Shown here: in pieces, positions 31,376 through 43,121 of the stretch
Layout: each line of letters opens with the position of its first letter
How positions within the stretch are numbered: position 1 is the stretch's first letter
Source of the DNA: Tundrisphaera lichenicola
GTDB lineage: Bacteria; Planctomycetota; Planctomycetia; Isosphaerales; Isosphaeraceae
Length of the DNA stretch: 64,000 bases
Assembly: GCF_051175385.1 (NCBI RefSeq)
Contig: NZ_CP195106.1
Coordinates: forward strand, 3,286,001 to 3,350,000
Direction of reading: 5' to 3'
Notes under the pieces: generated by a model
The model's database searches: none
Seen by the model: only the letters and a program-made list of their open reading frames with translations
Told to the model about the DNA's origin: nothing
Position numbers and translations under genes: made by a program

Positions 31376-31831
31376 TCACTCCTTGGCGGGCTGGGCCTTC
31401 GACCCGTCCTGCATCACGGCGGCCCGGCGTTCCCAGGCGTGCTTGACGTAGGGCTCGTAGTCGGCGAAATCGCCCGAGCCCGTCCAGCCCTTTTGCAGGT
31501 CGGGCTGGACGTGATCGTAGGTCTTGTCGCGGAACTCGGGCCGGTCGTGGCTCTCCCAGCCGTATCGGTAGGCGGGATTGGCCCGCTCCCACGGCTGGCT
31601 GGCGCGGGCCGGATCGGACTTGTGGTAATCCAGGAATTCCTGCTCGTGGTGCTCGTAGTCGACCGAGTACCCGACCGCCGCCCCGGCCAGGGTGCCCACG
31701 GCCACACCCACGGCCGCGCCCAGCGGGCCGCCCGCGGCCAGCCCCAGGATCGTGCCCATCACGGCCCCCCCGGCGCCTCCGGCTGCGGCCCCGGCCACTC
31801 CCTCACTGCCCTTGGATTCGTTGTCGGCCAT
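31376..31831 (-). CDS. Glycine-zipper membrane protein of unknown function
   Basis: 151 residues from ATG 31831 (AGGAGAC upstream). A Gly/Ala-rich glycine-zipper segment (residues about 10-55, GAAAGGAGGAVMGTILGLAAGG and following) could form a membrane hairpin. The charged remainder has DYEHHEQEFLDYHKS and PAYRYGWESHDRPEFRDKTY...PDLQKGW, a pattern I associate with bacterial stress-related proteins. No enzymatic motif is seen. The longer open frame to 31984 is not used because it lacks a ribosome site. Confidence 0.7.
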   Translation of the reverse strand: MADNESKGSEGVAGAAAGGAGGAVMGTILGLAAGGPLGAAVGVAVGTLAGAAVGYSVDYEHHEQEFLDYHKSDPARASQPWERANPAYRYGWESHDRPEFRDKTYDHVQPDLQKGWTGSGDFADYEPYVKHAWERRAAVMQDGSKAQPAKE

Positions 31832-32071
31832 CGCAATGTCTCCTGAATCGGGCCCAGGCTTGATTTCGAACGTCGATGATGGGGACGAACCGGCTCGATT
31901 GGCCGCCATTCCCGCAACATCCCAGGGCCGGCATCCGGTATCGAATCGAAGATCAAGTCCCCTCCGATCCGATATGAGCGGCACAAATCATGCCAACGCC
32001 GGACCTCGGAGGCCCCCGACCCCGAATCGAGTGGACAAGGCAGATTCATGGGCTCGGGCCCAAGTCGCTTC

Positions 32072-32151
32072 CCGGGTGCCTTGCTCTCGCGAAGCGTGAG
32101 CATGAGTCGGGGTCGCAACATGCTCACGCTTCGCGAGAGCATGGCACCCGG
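32072..32151. repeat. REPIN-like palindromic element (TGCTC-GAGCA family)
   Basis: Inverted arms of 33 nt (32072-32104 and 32119-32151) with one mismatch around a 14-nt centre. Each arm contains a hairpin built from TGCTC, CGC-GAA-GCG and GAGCA. Confidence 0.75.
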
Positions 32152-32191
32152 CACACCCCCTGGCCTATCGACGAATTCTTTCGGATTTCGA

Positions 32192-32220
32192 TTGGTTCGG
32201 CCGCCCCCGGTTGATATGCT
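32192..32220 (+). promoter_or_regulatory. Candidate promoter for the ABC-2 permease gene
   Basis: TTGGTT (32192-32197), 17-bp spacer, TATGCT (32215-32220), 48 bp before the start codon. Confidence 0.4.
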
Positions 32221-32268
32221 CGGCTTCGGATCGCTCCGTCGAGGATCCGAAGCCGAGGGCCGCCGACC

Positions 32269-34119
32269 ATGATCCTGGGACCCGTCTTCCGCGCCGAGTT
32301 GCTCCGGACGGCCCGACGTCGCCGCTATTACGCGGCGAGGTTTGTTTATGGGCTCTTGCTCCTCTTCATCATCTGGATCGGCTATGCATCGGCGACCGCG
32401 GTGTCCTCGACGGTCACGATCGACCAGGTGGCCCGATTTGCCGAGGAGACGTTTATCCGGTTCGCGGTCGTGCAACTGATCGCGATCCTCCTGATGATCC
32501 CCGCGCTTTTCGGCGGGGCGATCGCCGACGAGAAGCAGCGGAAGACCTTGCATTACCTGATGGCCAGCCGACTTTCGAGCTTTGAGATCGTGGTCGACAA
32601 GGTCCTGGGCCGGGCCCCTCACCTGGCCGTCTTCCTGGCCCTGGGCCTGCCGATCGTGAGCCTCCTGGGGCTTTTCGGCGGGGTCCCGCCGGAGTACGTG
32701 GCGATCGCGTACATCGGGACGTTCTCGACGGCCTCGTTCGCGGTGGCCCTGACGGTCCTGGTCTCCACGATGGCCCGGAAGGTCCGGCAGGCGGTCCTGA
32801 TCGCCTACGTGTTGATGCTGGGCTGGCAATTCATCCCGGTGATGGTCTGGGGCTTCGGCAGTCGCCTCTATCCGGCGACGTACTCCTGGATCGAGCCGGT
32901 GGTCGATTGGGTGGGGGCGACCTGCCCTCTGACCCTCTACGTCAGGACGATGATGTTCATGGGGAGGACGACCCGAGGCCCCTGGGCGATGGTCGAGCCG
33001 TTCGCCTGGATGGTCGGGCTCCAGCTGGCGGGGGCAGGGTTGATGATCCTGCTGGCGGTCTGGCAACTCCGCCCGACGTTCCGCCGGCATGCGGAGGCCC
33101 GTCCGCGTCGGGGGTGGTTCGGCCGGGCGGACCGAGGCCCTCGGGCTCGCCGACGGATCTGGGACCGTCCCGAGTGCGGCGACGACGCGATGGGGTGGAA
33201 GGAGCGTTATTTCATCCAGACCGACGCCTTCACCCGGATGGTGGTCCTGCCGGCGACGGTCCTGGTCTCGGTCGTCCTGATCCTGGTCGTCGGGATCGAC
33301 GAGACGCTCCGGAACGCCTTCGTCGACCTCTGGCGAGCAGGCCTGAGCGGTTGGGGGAACGGCGACGAGAAGTTCCTGGAGCAAATCCGGGTCTTCTCGG
33401 CCTGGTACGTGGCGATCTGGCTCCTGGCGGTCGCGGGGTCGTCGGCGTCTTCGGTCACGGTCGAGCGCGAGGAGGACACCTGGGTCAGCCTGACCTCGAC
33501 CCCCCTGACCGCCCGGGAGATCCTCCGGGGCAAGGCCCTGGGCGCGATCTGGGCCCAGCGAGGGTTCGCGGCGGTCCCGCTCGGCCTCTGGACGATCGGG
33601 CTCCTGGTCGGCTCGATCCACCCTCTGGGATTCCTGGGGGCGCTCCTGATGTTCGGCCTGGTCACCTGGCTGGTCGCATCGGTGGGCGTCCATGCCTCGC
33701 TCCGGGCGAACAGCACGTCGAAGGCACTGACCTCGACGATCACCGCCCTGTTCGTCCTGTCCGGATATCCCGCCTTCCTGCTCTGGTCGTTCCTGGAATA
33801 TGGCGTCTGGGATCGATATGTCTCGTTCGTCGGGCTCCCCGCCCGACTGGCGGTCGGCCCGTTGGTCTCGTATTCGTATGTCTCTCGGGAGTGGACGACG
33901 CTGACGGTCCACGGATACCGCCAGCTCGAATTCATCAACTACATCGTCATCGGCCTGATCCTGTTGGTCGTTTATGAGTGGATCGCGGCGATCCTCACGC
34001 TCCGGGCCTTCCGCCGGTTCGACGCCTGGCTGGACCGCCCCCGGATGACGCTCGAACGTCGGCCGGATCGCAAGCCGGCCCCGACCGTCTCAGTCTCCGA
34101 GCCGGGCCTTCAGTCCTGA
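32269..34119 (+). CDS. ABC-2 type transporter permease
   Basis: 616 residues with about 11-12 membrane helices in two clusters (residues 25-270 and 320-600) joined by an Arg-rich cytoplasmic loop (RPRRGWFGRADRGPRARRR). The start, ILGPVFRAELLRTARRRRYYAARFVYG, and ADEKQRKTLHYLMASRLSSFEIVVDKVLGR are typical of ABC-2 permeases that pair with a separate ATPase. VEREEDTWVSLTSTPLTAREILRGKALG in the second half repeats that motif, suggesting an internal duplication. No ATPase gene is adjacent. Substrate unknown; export is usual. Its end overlaps the convergent AhpD-like gene by 10 bp. Confidence 0.82.
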   Translation: MILGPVFRAELLRTARRRRYYAARFVYGLLLLFIIWIGYASATAVSSTVTIDQVARFAEETFIRFAVVQLIAILLMIPALFGGAIADEKQRKTLHYLMASRLSSFEIVVDKVLGRAPHLAVFLALGLPIVSLLGLFGGVPPEYVAIAYIGTFSTASFAVALTVLVSTMARKVRQAVLIAYVLMLGWQFIPVMVWGFGSRLYPATYSWIEPVVDWVGATCPLTLYVRTMMFMGRTTRGPWAMVEPFAWMVGLQLAGAGLMILLAVWQLRPTFRRHAEARPRRGWFGRADRGPRARRRIWDRPECGDDAMGWKERYFIQTDAFTRMVVLPATVLVSVVLILVVGIDETLRNAFVDLWRAGLSGWGNGDEKFLEQIRVFSAWYVAIWLLAVAGSSASSVTVEREEDTWVSLTSTPLTAREILRGKALGAIWAQRGFAAVPLGLWTIGLLVGSIHPLGFLGALLMFGLVTWLVASVGVHASLRANSTSKALTSTITALFVLSGYPAFLLWSFLEYGVWDRYVSFVGLPARLAVGPLVSYSYVSREWTTLTVHGYRQLEFINYIVIGLILLVVYEWIAAILTLRAFRRFDAWLDRPRMTLERRPDRKPAPTVSVSEPGLQS

Positions 34120-34541
34120 GGCGGGAAGACGTCGGGCTCGATCTGGTAGCCGTGGGCGATCGCGTTGGTCGCGTTGAAGAGGCCGACCACCGACATCACC
34201 TCGCCCAGGGCCTCGGCGTCGAGCCCGAGCTTCCTCACGGCCGCGGTGTGCGACTGGACGCAGTACGGGCAGCCGTTGGTGGCCGAGACCGCCAGCGCGA
34301 TGATCTCGCGGGTCAATGGGTCGAGCTTGCTGGTCCGGTGGACGGCCTCGGGGTGCATGATCGACTTGAGGCGGGTCCAGGTCAGGTAAAGATGCTCGGG
34401 GCAGGTGGCCAGGACCCGCCAGAACCGGGGAACGAAGTCGATCTTCTTGGTCGCCTTGATGTCCTCGAAGATCGAGGCGACCCGGCCGGTGGCCTCGGAT
34501 TCCTGGACGGGACGGACGGTCGCTTCGGGTCGGTCGCTCAT
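34110..34541 (-). CDS. AhpD/carboxymuconolactone decarboxylase-like protein
   Basis: 143 residues, all-helical CMD/AhpD fold. The redox motif is NGCPYCVQSHTAAVRK (CxxCxxxH), typical of AhpD-type peroxidase-related proteins, preceded by LDPLTREIIALAVSATNG. Related proteins use the cysteine pair and histidine in peroxide or alkylhydroperoxide reduction; the reductant partner is not visible here. Its last 10 bp overlap the permease gene on the other strand. Confidence 0.85.
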   Translation of the reverse strand: MSDRPEATVRPVQESEATGRVASIFEDIKATKKIDFVPRFWRVLATCPEHLYLTWTRLKSIMHPEAVHRTSKLDPLTREIIALAVSATNGCPYCVQSHTAAVRKLGLDAEALGEVMSVVGLFNATNAIAHGYQIEPDVFPPQD

Positions 34542-34803
34542 GAGACCTGATCCTCCCTCGACGGAGACAGATGACGGATAACGGACCGGTGATGGCTGAA
34601 AGGTGAAGGCCGACCCGATCGGGGAGAGATCGTGCCGGTCTCGCCGATTGTCGGGAATCTACGACATCCGACAAGTCCCCTCCGCCCGGTCCGGCCCCAA
34701 AAACGCCAGGAGTCCGCGCGGGGCGTCCGATAGAGACAACAGGGGCCGGACGGCGGCGAGCCGGCCCCCTTCGGTAGCTTCGACGGACCGGAGCTGATAT
34801 CGC

Positions 34804-36471
34804 GTGCGTGTTGACGATCAAAACCACCCGGAACTCGAGGGCAACCCCTCGCTCGATCGGCCGGCAACGGCCCGGATCGGTGCGCGGGCGTTCAGCTCGA
34901 CGGTGCTGGCCCTGCTCATGGCGGGGACGTCCTGGGTGGTCGCTTCGTGGGTCTCGGCGTGGCTCGTCCCGCCGTACCTGATCCTGATGGCCCTGATCCT
35001 GCTCCCCTCCTCCGGCCGCCCTCGGGGCGGACCGGCCGAGGTTGGCCCGGACTCGGCGGACACCCTTGGGCCGGGCCTCCCGGTCGAAGATTCCGCCGGT
35101 CGGGCGACCCCGGAGACGTCCCCGGCCTCGGCCGAGGCGTCGGTCGGGACGGATCGGGCCGCCGACTCGCCCCCCACCCGGGGGCGTCGAGGCAAGGGGA
35201 GGGCGCGGAAGGCGAAGCAGGCCGTCGAGCCCATCGAGGCGACCTGGATCGAAGTCGCGCCCGGTAAATTCGTCCGGTCCGAAGGGCCGAGGTCGTCGGC
35301 CGAGGCCGGACCCCATGATCCCATGGGAGTCCCGGTCGAGGCCCCGAGCACGCCGCAACCGCCGCAGGCCGACGAGGCCAACCCCCTCGATCGGGCCGAG
35401 GCCCCGGGATCGGACGAGGCGTCTCCCGACGTCGAATCCGCCCGGCCAGCCGAAGCCCTCGCCGAGGAGCCCAGCTTCGTCGGAGCCGAGCCGGCCGAGG
35501 ATGCCTTGCCCGATTCCGACCCCGTCGGAAATCCGGAGGGCAACCCGGCCGGGGAAGTCCTCGCATCGGGGTCGACGGCAACCTCGGAGTTCGCGGAAGG
35601 ATCCGAATCGTCCGGGATCGAAGGATGTCCCTCGGCCGCCGACGGCATCGCGCCGCAGGTCGAAGGGGCTTCGTTCGAGACCGAGGCGGCTCATCCCGAA
35701 GCCGACTTCGAGGCCGAAGTCGACCGGAACTGGTCCGAGTCGGAAGTCGAGGGATCGGAGCCGGGCGACGCACCGGCCTTCGAAGACCTTGCCCCGAGCC
35801 CACCGATCGAGTCGATCGACCTCGCTGCCGAGGCGGTCGACCCGTCGGAATCCGCCCCGTCGGAATCGTCCGGCTTCGAAGAAGGGCCGATGGTCCGGGC
35901 AAGGTTGCCCGAGCCCGAGGTCCCGATCGAGGCCATCGACCCGACGGGATCGGATGAGGGCGAAGCGGCCGAGGTCCCGGAGGCCATCGAGTCGTCCGAG
36001 CTTCCCGATCCCGAGCCCACCGACTGGACTTCCCTCGCCGATGTCGCGACGGAGATCGTTGATGAGTCGATGGAATCCTTCGAAGGGGAAGATCCGACCG
36101 AGATCGCCGTCGACGAGACGGTCCTCGACGACGCCGGAACCTTCGATGGCCCCGGCGACGAACCCGACGAGACTCCCGCCGAGGCCCTCCTCGATCCGGA
36201 AGCCCTCCCGGGCGTCCCGGGCGGCTCGGCCTGGTGGCCCAGGCGCATCGCTCCCAGGGCCAGGACCCGCGATGGGCACGACCGCCGAGCGACCTCCAAC
36301 CTGCCGCCTCATCGGCGGCTCGTCCGGTCTCGAGGCCCGGCCCATCGGCCGCCCGACCCCCGACGCATCACGCGCCGAGGGGCCGGCCGGCCCCGCCAGA
36401 TCACCCGGACGTTCCCTCCCCGATCGCCCCCAGGAACCCGTCTCTCGGGGCGGAGCATGCTGATGATTTAA
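34804..36471 (+). CDS. Membrane-anchored, highly acidic low-complexity protein
   Basis: 555 residues from a GTG at 34804 with GGAG 11 nt upstream. Two hydrophobic helices lie at about 35-65 (STVLALLMAGTSWVVASWVS, LVPPYLILMALILLP). A short basic patch (RRGKGRARKAKQ) and a motif EATWIEVAPGKFVRSEGP follow, then about 330 residues very rich in Glu, Ala, Pro, Ser and Asp. The last 75 residues switch abruptly to Arg/Pro-rich. The acidic part looks disordered. The sharp charge reversal may be genuine or reflect a frameshift near 36230. Function unknown. Confidence 0.6.
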   Translation: MRVDDQNHPELEGNPSLDRPATARIGARAFSSTVLALLMAGTSWVVASWVSAWLVPPYLILMALILLPSSGRPRGGPAEVGPDSADTLGPGLPVEDSAGRATPETSPASAEASVGTDRAADSPPTRGRRGKGRARKAKQAVEPIEATWIEVAPGKFVRSEGPRSSAEAGPHDPMGVPVEAPSTPQPPQADEANPLDRAEAPGSDEASPDVESARPAEALAEEPSFVGAEPAEDALPDSDPVGNPEGNPAGEVLASGSTATSEFAEGSESSGIEGCPSAADGIAPQVEGASFETEAAHPEADFEAEVDRNWSESEVEGSEPGDAPAFEDLAPSPPIESIDLAAEAVDPSESAPSESSGFEEGPMVRARLPEPEVPIEAIDPTGSDEGEAAEVPEAIESSELPDPEPTDWTSLADVATEIVDESMESFEGEDPTEIAVDETVLDDAGTFDGPGDEPDETPAEALLDPEALPGVPGGSAWWPRRIAPRARTRDGHDRRATSNLPPHRRLVRSRGPAHRPPDPRRITRRGAGRPRQITRTFPPRSPPGTRLSGRSMLMI

Positions 36472-36641
36472 TTTTTTGAACTTGTCAGTACATTTGTCAT
36501 CGATATCCGGCGTTGGTCCCCTCAATGCGACAGGCCGTTGATCGTCGATCCGGAATCCGTTCAACTGACAGGCTCCCGGGCCGCTCGGGACGATGATCCC
36601 CCAAGGCCCCTTCCACTTGTAACGCACCAGGGAGCAATGAG

Positions 36642-37436
36642 ATGCGCCGATGGATCTTGCCGATCGTCGTGCTGGCCGGGGCCTCGACGATCCCCGCCAG
36701 GGCCGACGAGCCCTCGAAGCCGGTCAAGCTGCTGATCATCACCGGGAACACCCACTCGGCCCACGACTGGAAGACGACCACGCCGGCCCTCGACGAGGTT
36801 CTCTCGAAAGGCGGGAAAATCGACGTCGACGTCACCACCACCCCGGCCACCGACCTGACCGACGAGAACCTCGCCAAATATGACGTTCTGCTGCTCAACT
36901 ACTACGACTTCAAGACGGCCGAAGCGAAGCCCGAGACCAACTGGTCCGAGTCCAACAAGGCGGCCTTGCTCAAGGCGGTCCACGACGGAGGCAAGGGGCT
37001 GGTCCTGATCCACCACGCCTCGGGGGCGTTCACCAAGCCGAACTGGGTCGAGTTCGAGAAGGCCGTCGGCGGCTGGCGGACCCAGGGGTTCCACGGCCCG
37101 GCGCACGACTTCACCGTCAAGAGGTCCGACAGCCCCCACCCGATCTCCGAAGGGGCTCCCGCCGAGTTCGCCCACGTCACCGATGAGCTGTACCAAAATT
37201 GCCTGGTGCCCCCCGGCAGCGTCGTCCTGGCGACCGCCTATTCCGACCCCTCCAAGCCCAAGGGGACCGGCAAGGACGAGGTCGTGATCTGGGCGAGCAC
37301 CTACGGCAAGGGGCGAATCTTCGAGAACGTCCTGGGTCACGACGCCGCAACCATCCAAGACCCGGGCTTCCAGACCTGGACCCGCCGAGGCGTGATCTGG
37401 GCCGCCACCGGCAAGGTCCCCTCGGACCTGAAGTGA
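36642..37436 (+). CDS. Secreted ThuA-domain protein
   Basis: 264 residues. A signal peptide (MRRWILPIVVLAGASTIPARA) is followed by a ThuA-like class I glutamine amidotransferase-type fold: KLLIITGNTHSAHDWKTTTPALDE, YDVLLLNYYDF, GGKGLVLIHHASGAF and YGKGRIFENVLGHD. ThuA proteins are linked to sugar metabolism, originally trehalose use, and many planctomycete copies are secreted. The family lacks the usual amidotransferase triad. ATG 36642 follows GGAG. Confidence 0.85.
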   Translation: MRRWILPIVVLAGASTIPARADEPSKPVKLLIITGNTHSAHDWKTTTPALDEVLSKGGKIDVDVTTTPATDLTDENLAKYDVLLLNYYDFKTAEAKPETNWSESNKAALLKAVHDGGKGLVLIHHASGAFTKPNWVEFEKAVGGWRTQGFHGPAHDFTVKRSDSPHPISEGAPAEFAHVTDELYQNCLVPPGSVVLATAYSDPSKPKGTGKDEVVIWASTYGKGRIFENVLGHDAATIQDPGFQTWTRRGVIWAATGKVPSDLK

Positions 37437-37858
37437 CCAAGGCCCGCTCGCCTCGCGGACCGAACGAACCCAAGCGGCCCACAAACCCCAACCGAAAAAC
37501 AACTTAAGACCAAACACCGGGGCTCCCGAATCCCGCCGGATGCCCCGGTTCGCCCCGCGCCTAACGAACCCGGGCTCCCGCGCGACCCGGTTGATGGTCG
37601 AGAAAAAACGAACCCAACGACCGATCGTTCTCGTCGACAACGCGGTGACCTCCCCCGGGAAAAACGAACCCAAGGCTCGATGAGTGCCGGGCAGGCGGAA
37701 GCCCGCCCGGACTCCCGCCTTCCGATCATCTTCCTCCGATCGGGTCTGATCTTATCCCTGTTTCCCGGGCCGAGATCCCGGAATGACCAGTCGCCGAGGC
37801 GGCTTCGATCGTCGATAATGGAGGCGGAGGAGCCCCGAGTGTCCCGGGAGGCGCGAGG
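37437..37858. other. Intergenic region carrying the ACGAACCC motif cluster
   Basis: About 420 bp, no gene supported. Four copies of the AACGAACCC core occur on the plus strand. One frame is open across much of it, reading ERTQ, TNP, KRTQ and NEPK at the motif copies, which reflects the DNA repeat rather than a protein. Confidence 0.45.
37463..37674 (+). repeat. Dispersed short repeat cluster, core AACGAACCC
   Basis: Copies at 37463-37474 (AACGAACCCAAG), 37563-37571 (AACGAACCC), 37607-37618 (AACGAACCCAAC) and 37663-37674 (AACGAACCCAAG), all in one orientation, with spacings of 100, 44 and 56 nt. Two are preceded by A-runs. Confidence 0.65.
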
Positions 37859-38209
37859 ATGGCGGCCGGTCAGCGCGATTACAGCAAGGCCCGGCTGACC
37901 CGGCACGCCCTCGAGCGGTTCGTCGGACGCTTCAACGTCGAGCCCGATTCGGCCGAGTCCCAGCTCAGGGACGCGCTGGCGAGGACGCGTCGGCTCGGGC
38001 GGAACCCGGAGAACGAAGCCGTGGCCGTCCTGGCGATCCACCGGGGGAAGGTCCTGGTCGCGATCCTCAACGCTTCGAGCTGCCTGACCGTCCTGACCTG
38101 GCCCCAGTTCGAGCCCAGGATGCCCGAGTTCGGCCGGCCCAGGCTCCCTCGAAAACGAGGGCGGATGTTCCGGAGGCTAGCCGGGCCGAGACCAGACGAG
38201 ATCCCATAA
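37859..38209 (+). CDS. Unknown small basic protein
   Basis: 116 residues from ATG 37859 (GGGAGG upstream). The N-terminal half begins RDYSKARLTRHALERFVGRFNVE, followed by a helical segment and a beta-rich part (VAVLAIHRGKVLVAILNASSCLTVLTW), then a strongly basic tail. The RHALERF start followed by strands vaguely recalls DUF4258/RelE-type small proteins, but no catalytic residues can be assigned and no antitoxin is next to it. Confidence 0.6.
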   Translation: MAAGQRDYSKARLTRHALERFVGRFNVEPDSAESQLRDALARTRRLGRNPENEAVAVLAIHRGKVLVAILNASSCLTVLTWPQFEPRMPEFGRPRLPRKRGRMFRRLAGPRPDEIP

Positions 38210-38452
38210 GCGGTGGATCGGGCTGGTTCTTCGGGCCGAAGATTGAGACGGCCCATCAGCGATTAGGCATCATTGCCGCCAGATCTGGCTTCCCTGCCGT
38301 TGACAATGGTGAATCGCCGTCTTATTTTTTAATCTCAGGGATGTAGGAGCGAAGCGTAAATCAGCTCGATTGGACATCTATAACACAAGACGCCCCGTCT
38401 TAAGCATCGCACGACGACGTCTGGTGCTTCTCTCTCCAAGGTGGAGTTGACG

Positions 38453-38875
38453 ATGCTGACAACAGTCTCCCTGGCGAGGACCGCGAATCCGGTTTGCCAT
38501 CGCATCCTCCTGGCCGACGATAACGGATTATTGAGGACCGCCGTCCAGGGCATGATCGGCCTGTTGGGCCATCTGGCCGAGGCGGTGAGCAATGGTCGAG
38601 AGGCGGTGGAGCAGGCGGCTCGCGTCGAGTACGACATCATCTTCCTCGATCTCCAGATGCCCGAGATGGGCGGGATCGAGGCCGCTTCGATGCTCCGGCG
38701 TGGCCGAACCGAAGGGCGTCCCTGGCTCATCGCCCTCTCGGCGGATGATGGGGGCGTCGTCGATCATCGAGCCGCCGGCCTGGATGATTTCGTCGCGAAG
38801 CCGATTCGCATGGACGATCTCCGTCGCATCTTCCGACGCTATGATTCCCGAGGGCGCGGACGAGATCCGACCTGA
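38453..38875 (+). CDS. Single-domain response regulator
   Basis: 140 residues, a receiver domain only. Acidic pocket ILLADDN, phospho-acceptor Asp66 in IIFLDLQMPEMGG, and conserved Lys116 in FVAKPI. No output domain is present, so it likely relays phosphate or acts by protein contact. ATG 38453 with GGAG 7 nt upstream is preferred to GTG 38441. The hybrid kinase gene follows 70 bp downstream on the same strand and is its probable partner. Confidence 0.9.
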   Translation: MLTTVSLARTANPVCHRILLADDNGLLRTAVQGMIGLLGHLAEAVSNGREAVEQAARVEYDIIFLDLQMPEMGGIEAASMLRRGRTEGRPWLIALSADDGGVVDHRAAGLDDFVAKPIRMDDLRRIFRRYDSRGRGRDPT

Positions 38876-38945
38876 CCGAATCGACGCGACGGCCCACGGA
38901 CCGTCTCGCTGGCTCGAAGATTCCGAGGGACCTGCGGGAGGTTGA

Positions 38946-43028
<4,083 letters not shown>

Positions 43029-43121
43029 GAGCCGAGAGCGAGTTCGCTGCCGACCGGGAGGGGATGGCCGATCGATCCCTCGGCGCCGGCCATCCCGCCA
43101 CCCTCCCGAATCCTCCGGATT

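Larger units (their letters stand above)
31832..32268. other. Intergenic region with palindrome and permease promoter
   Basis: About 440 bp between divergent genes. It contains the REPIN-like palindrome at 32072-32151 and the promoter at 32192-32220; no gene is seen. Confidence 0.4.

Noticed and set aside
37441..37690. Open frame reading ERTQ, TNP, KRTQ, NEPK
   Set aside because: Explained by the AACGAACCC DNA repeat read in different frames; no start signal or family.
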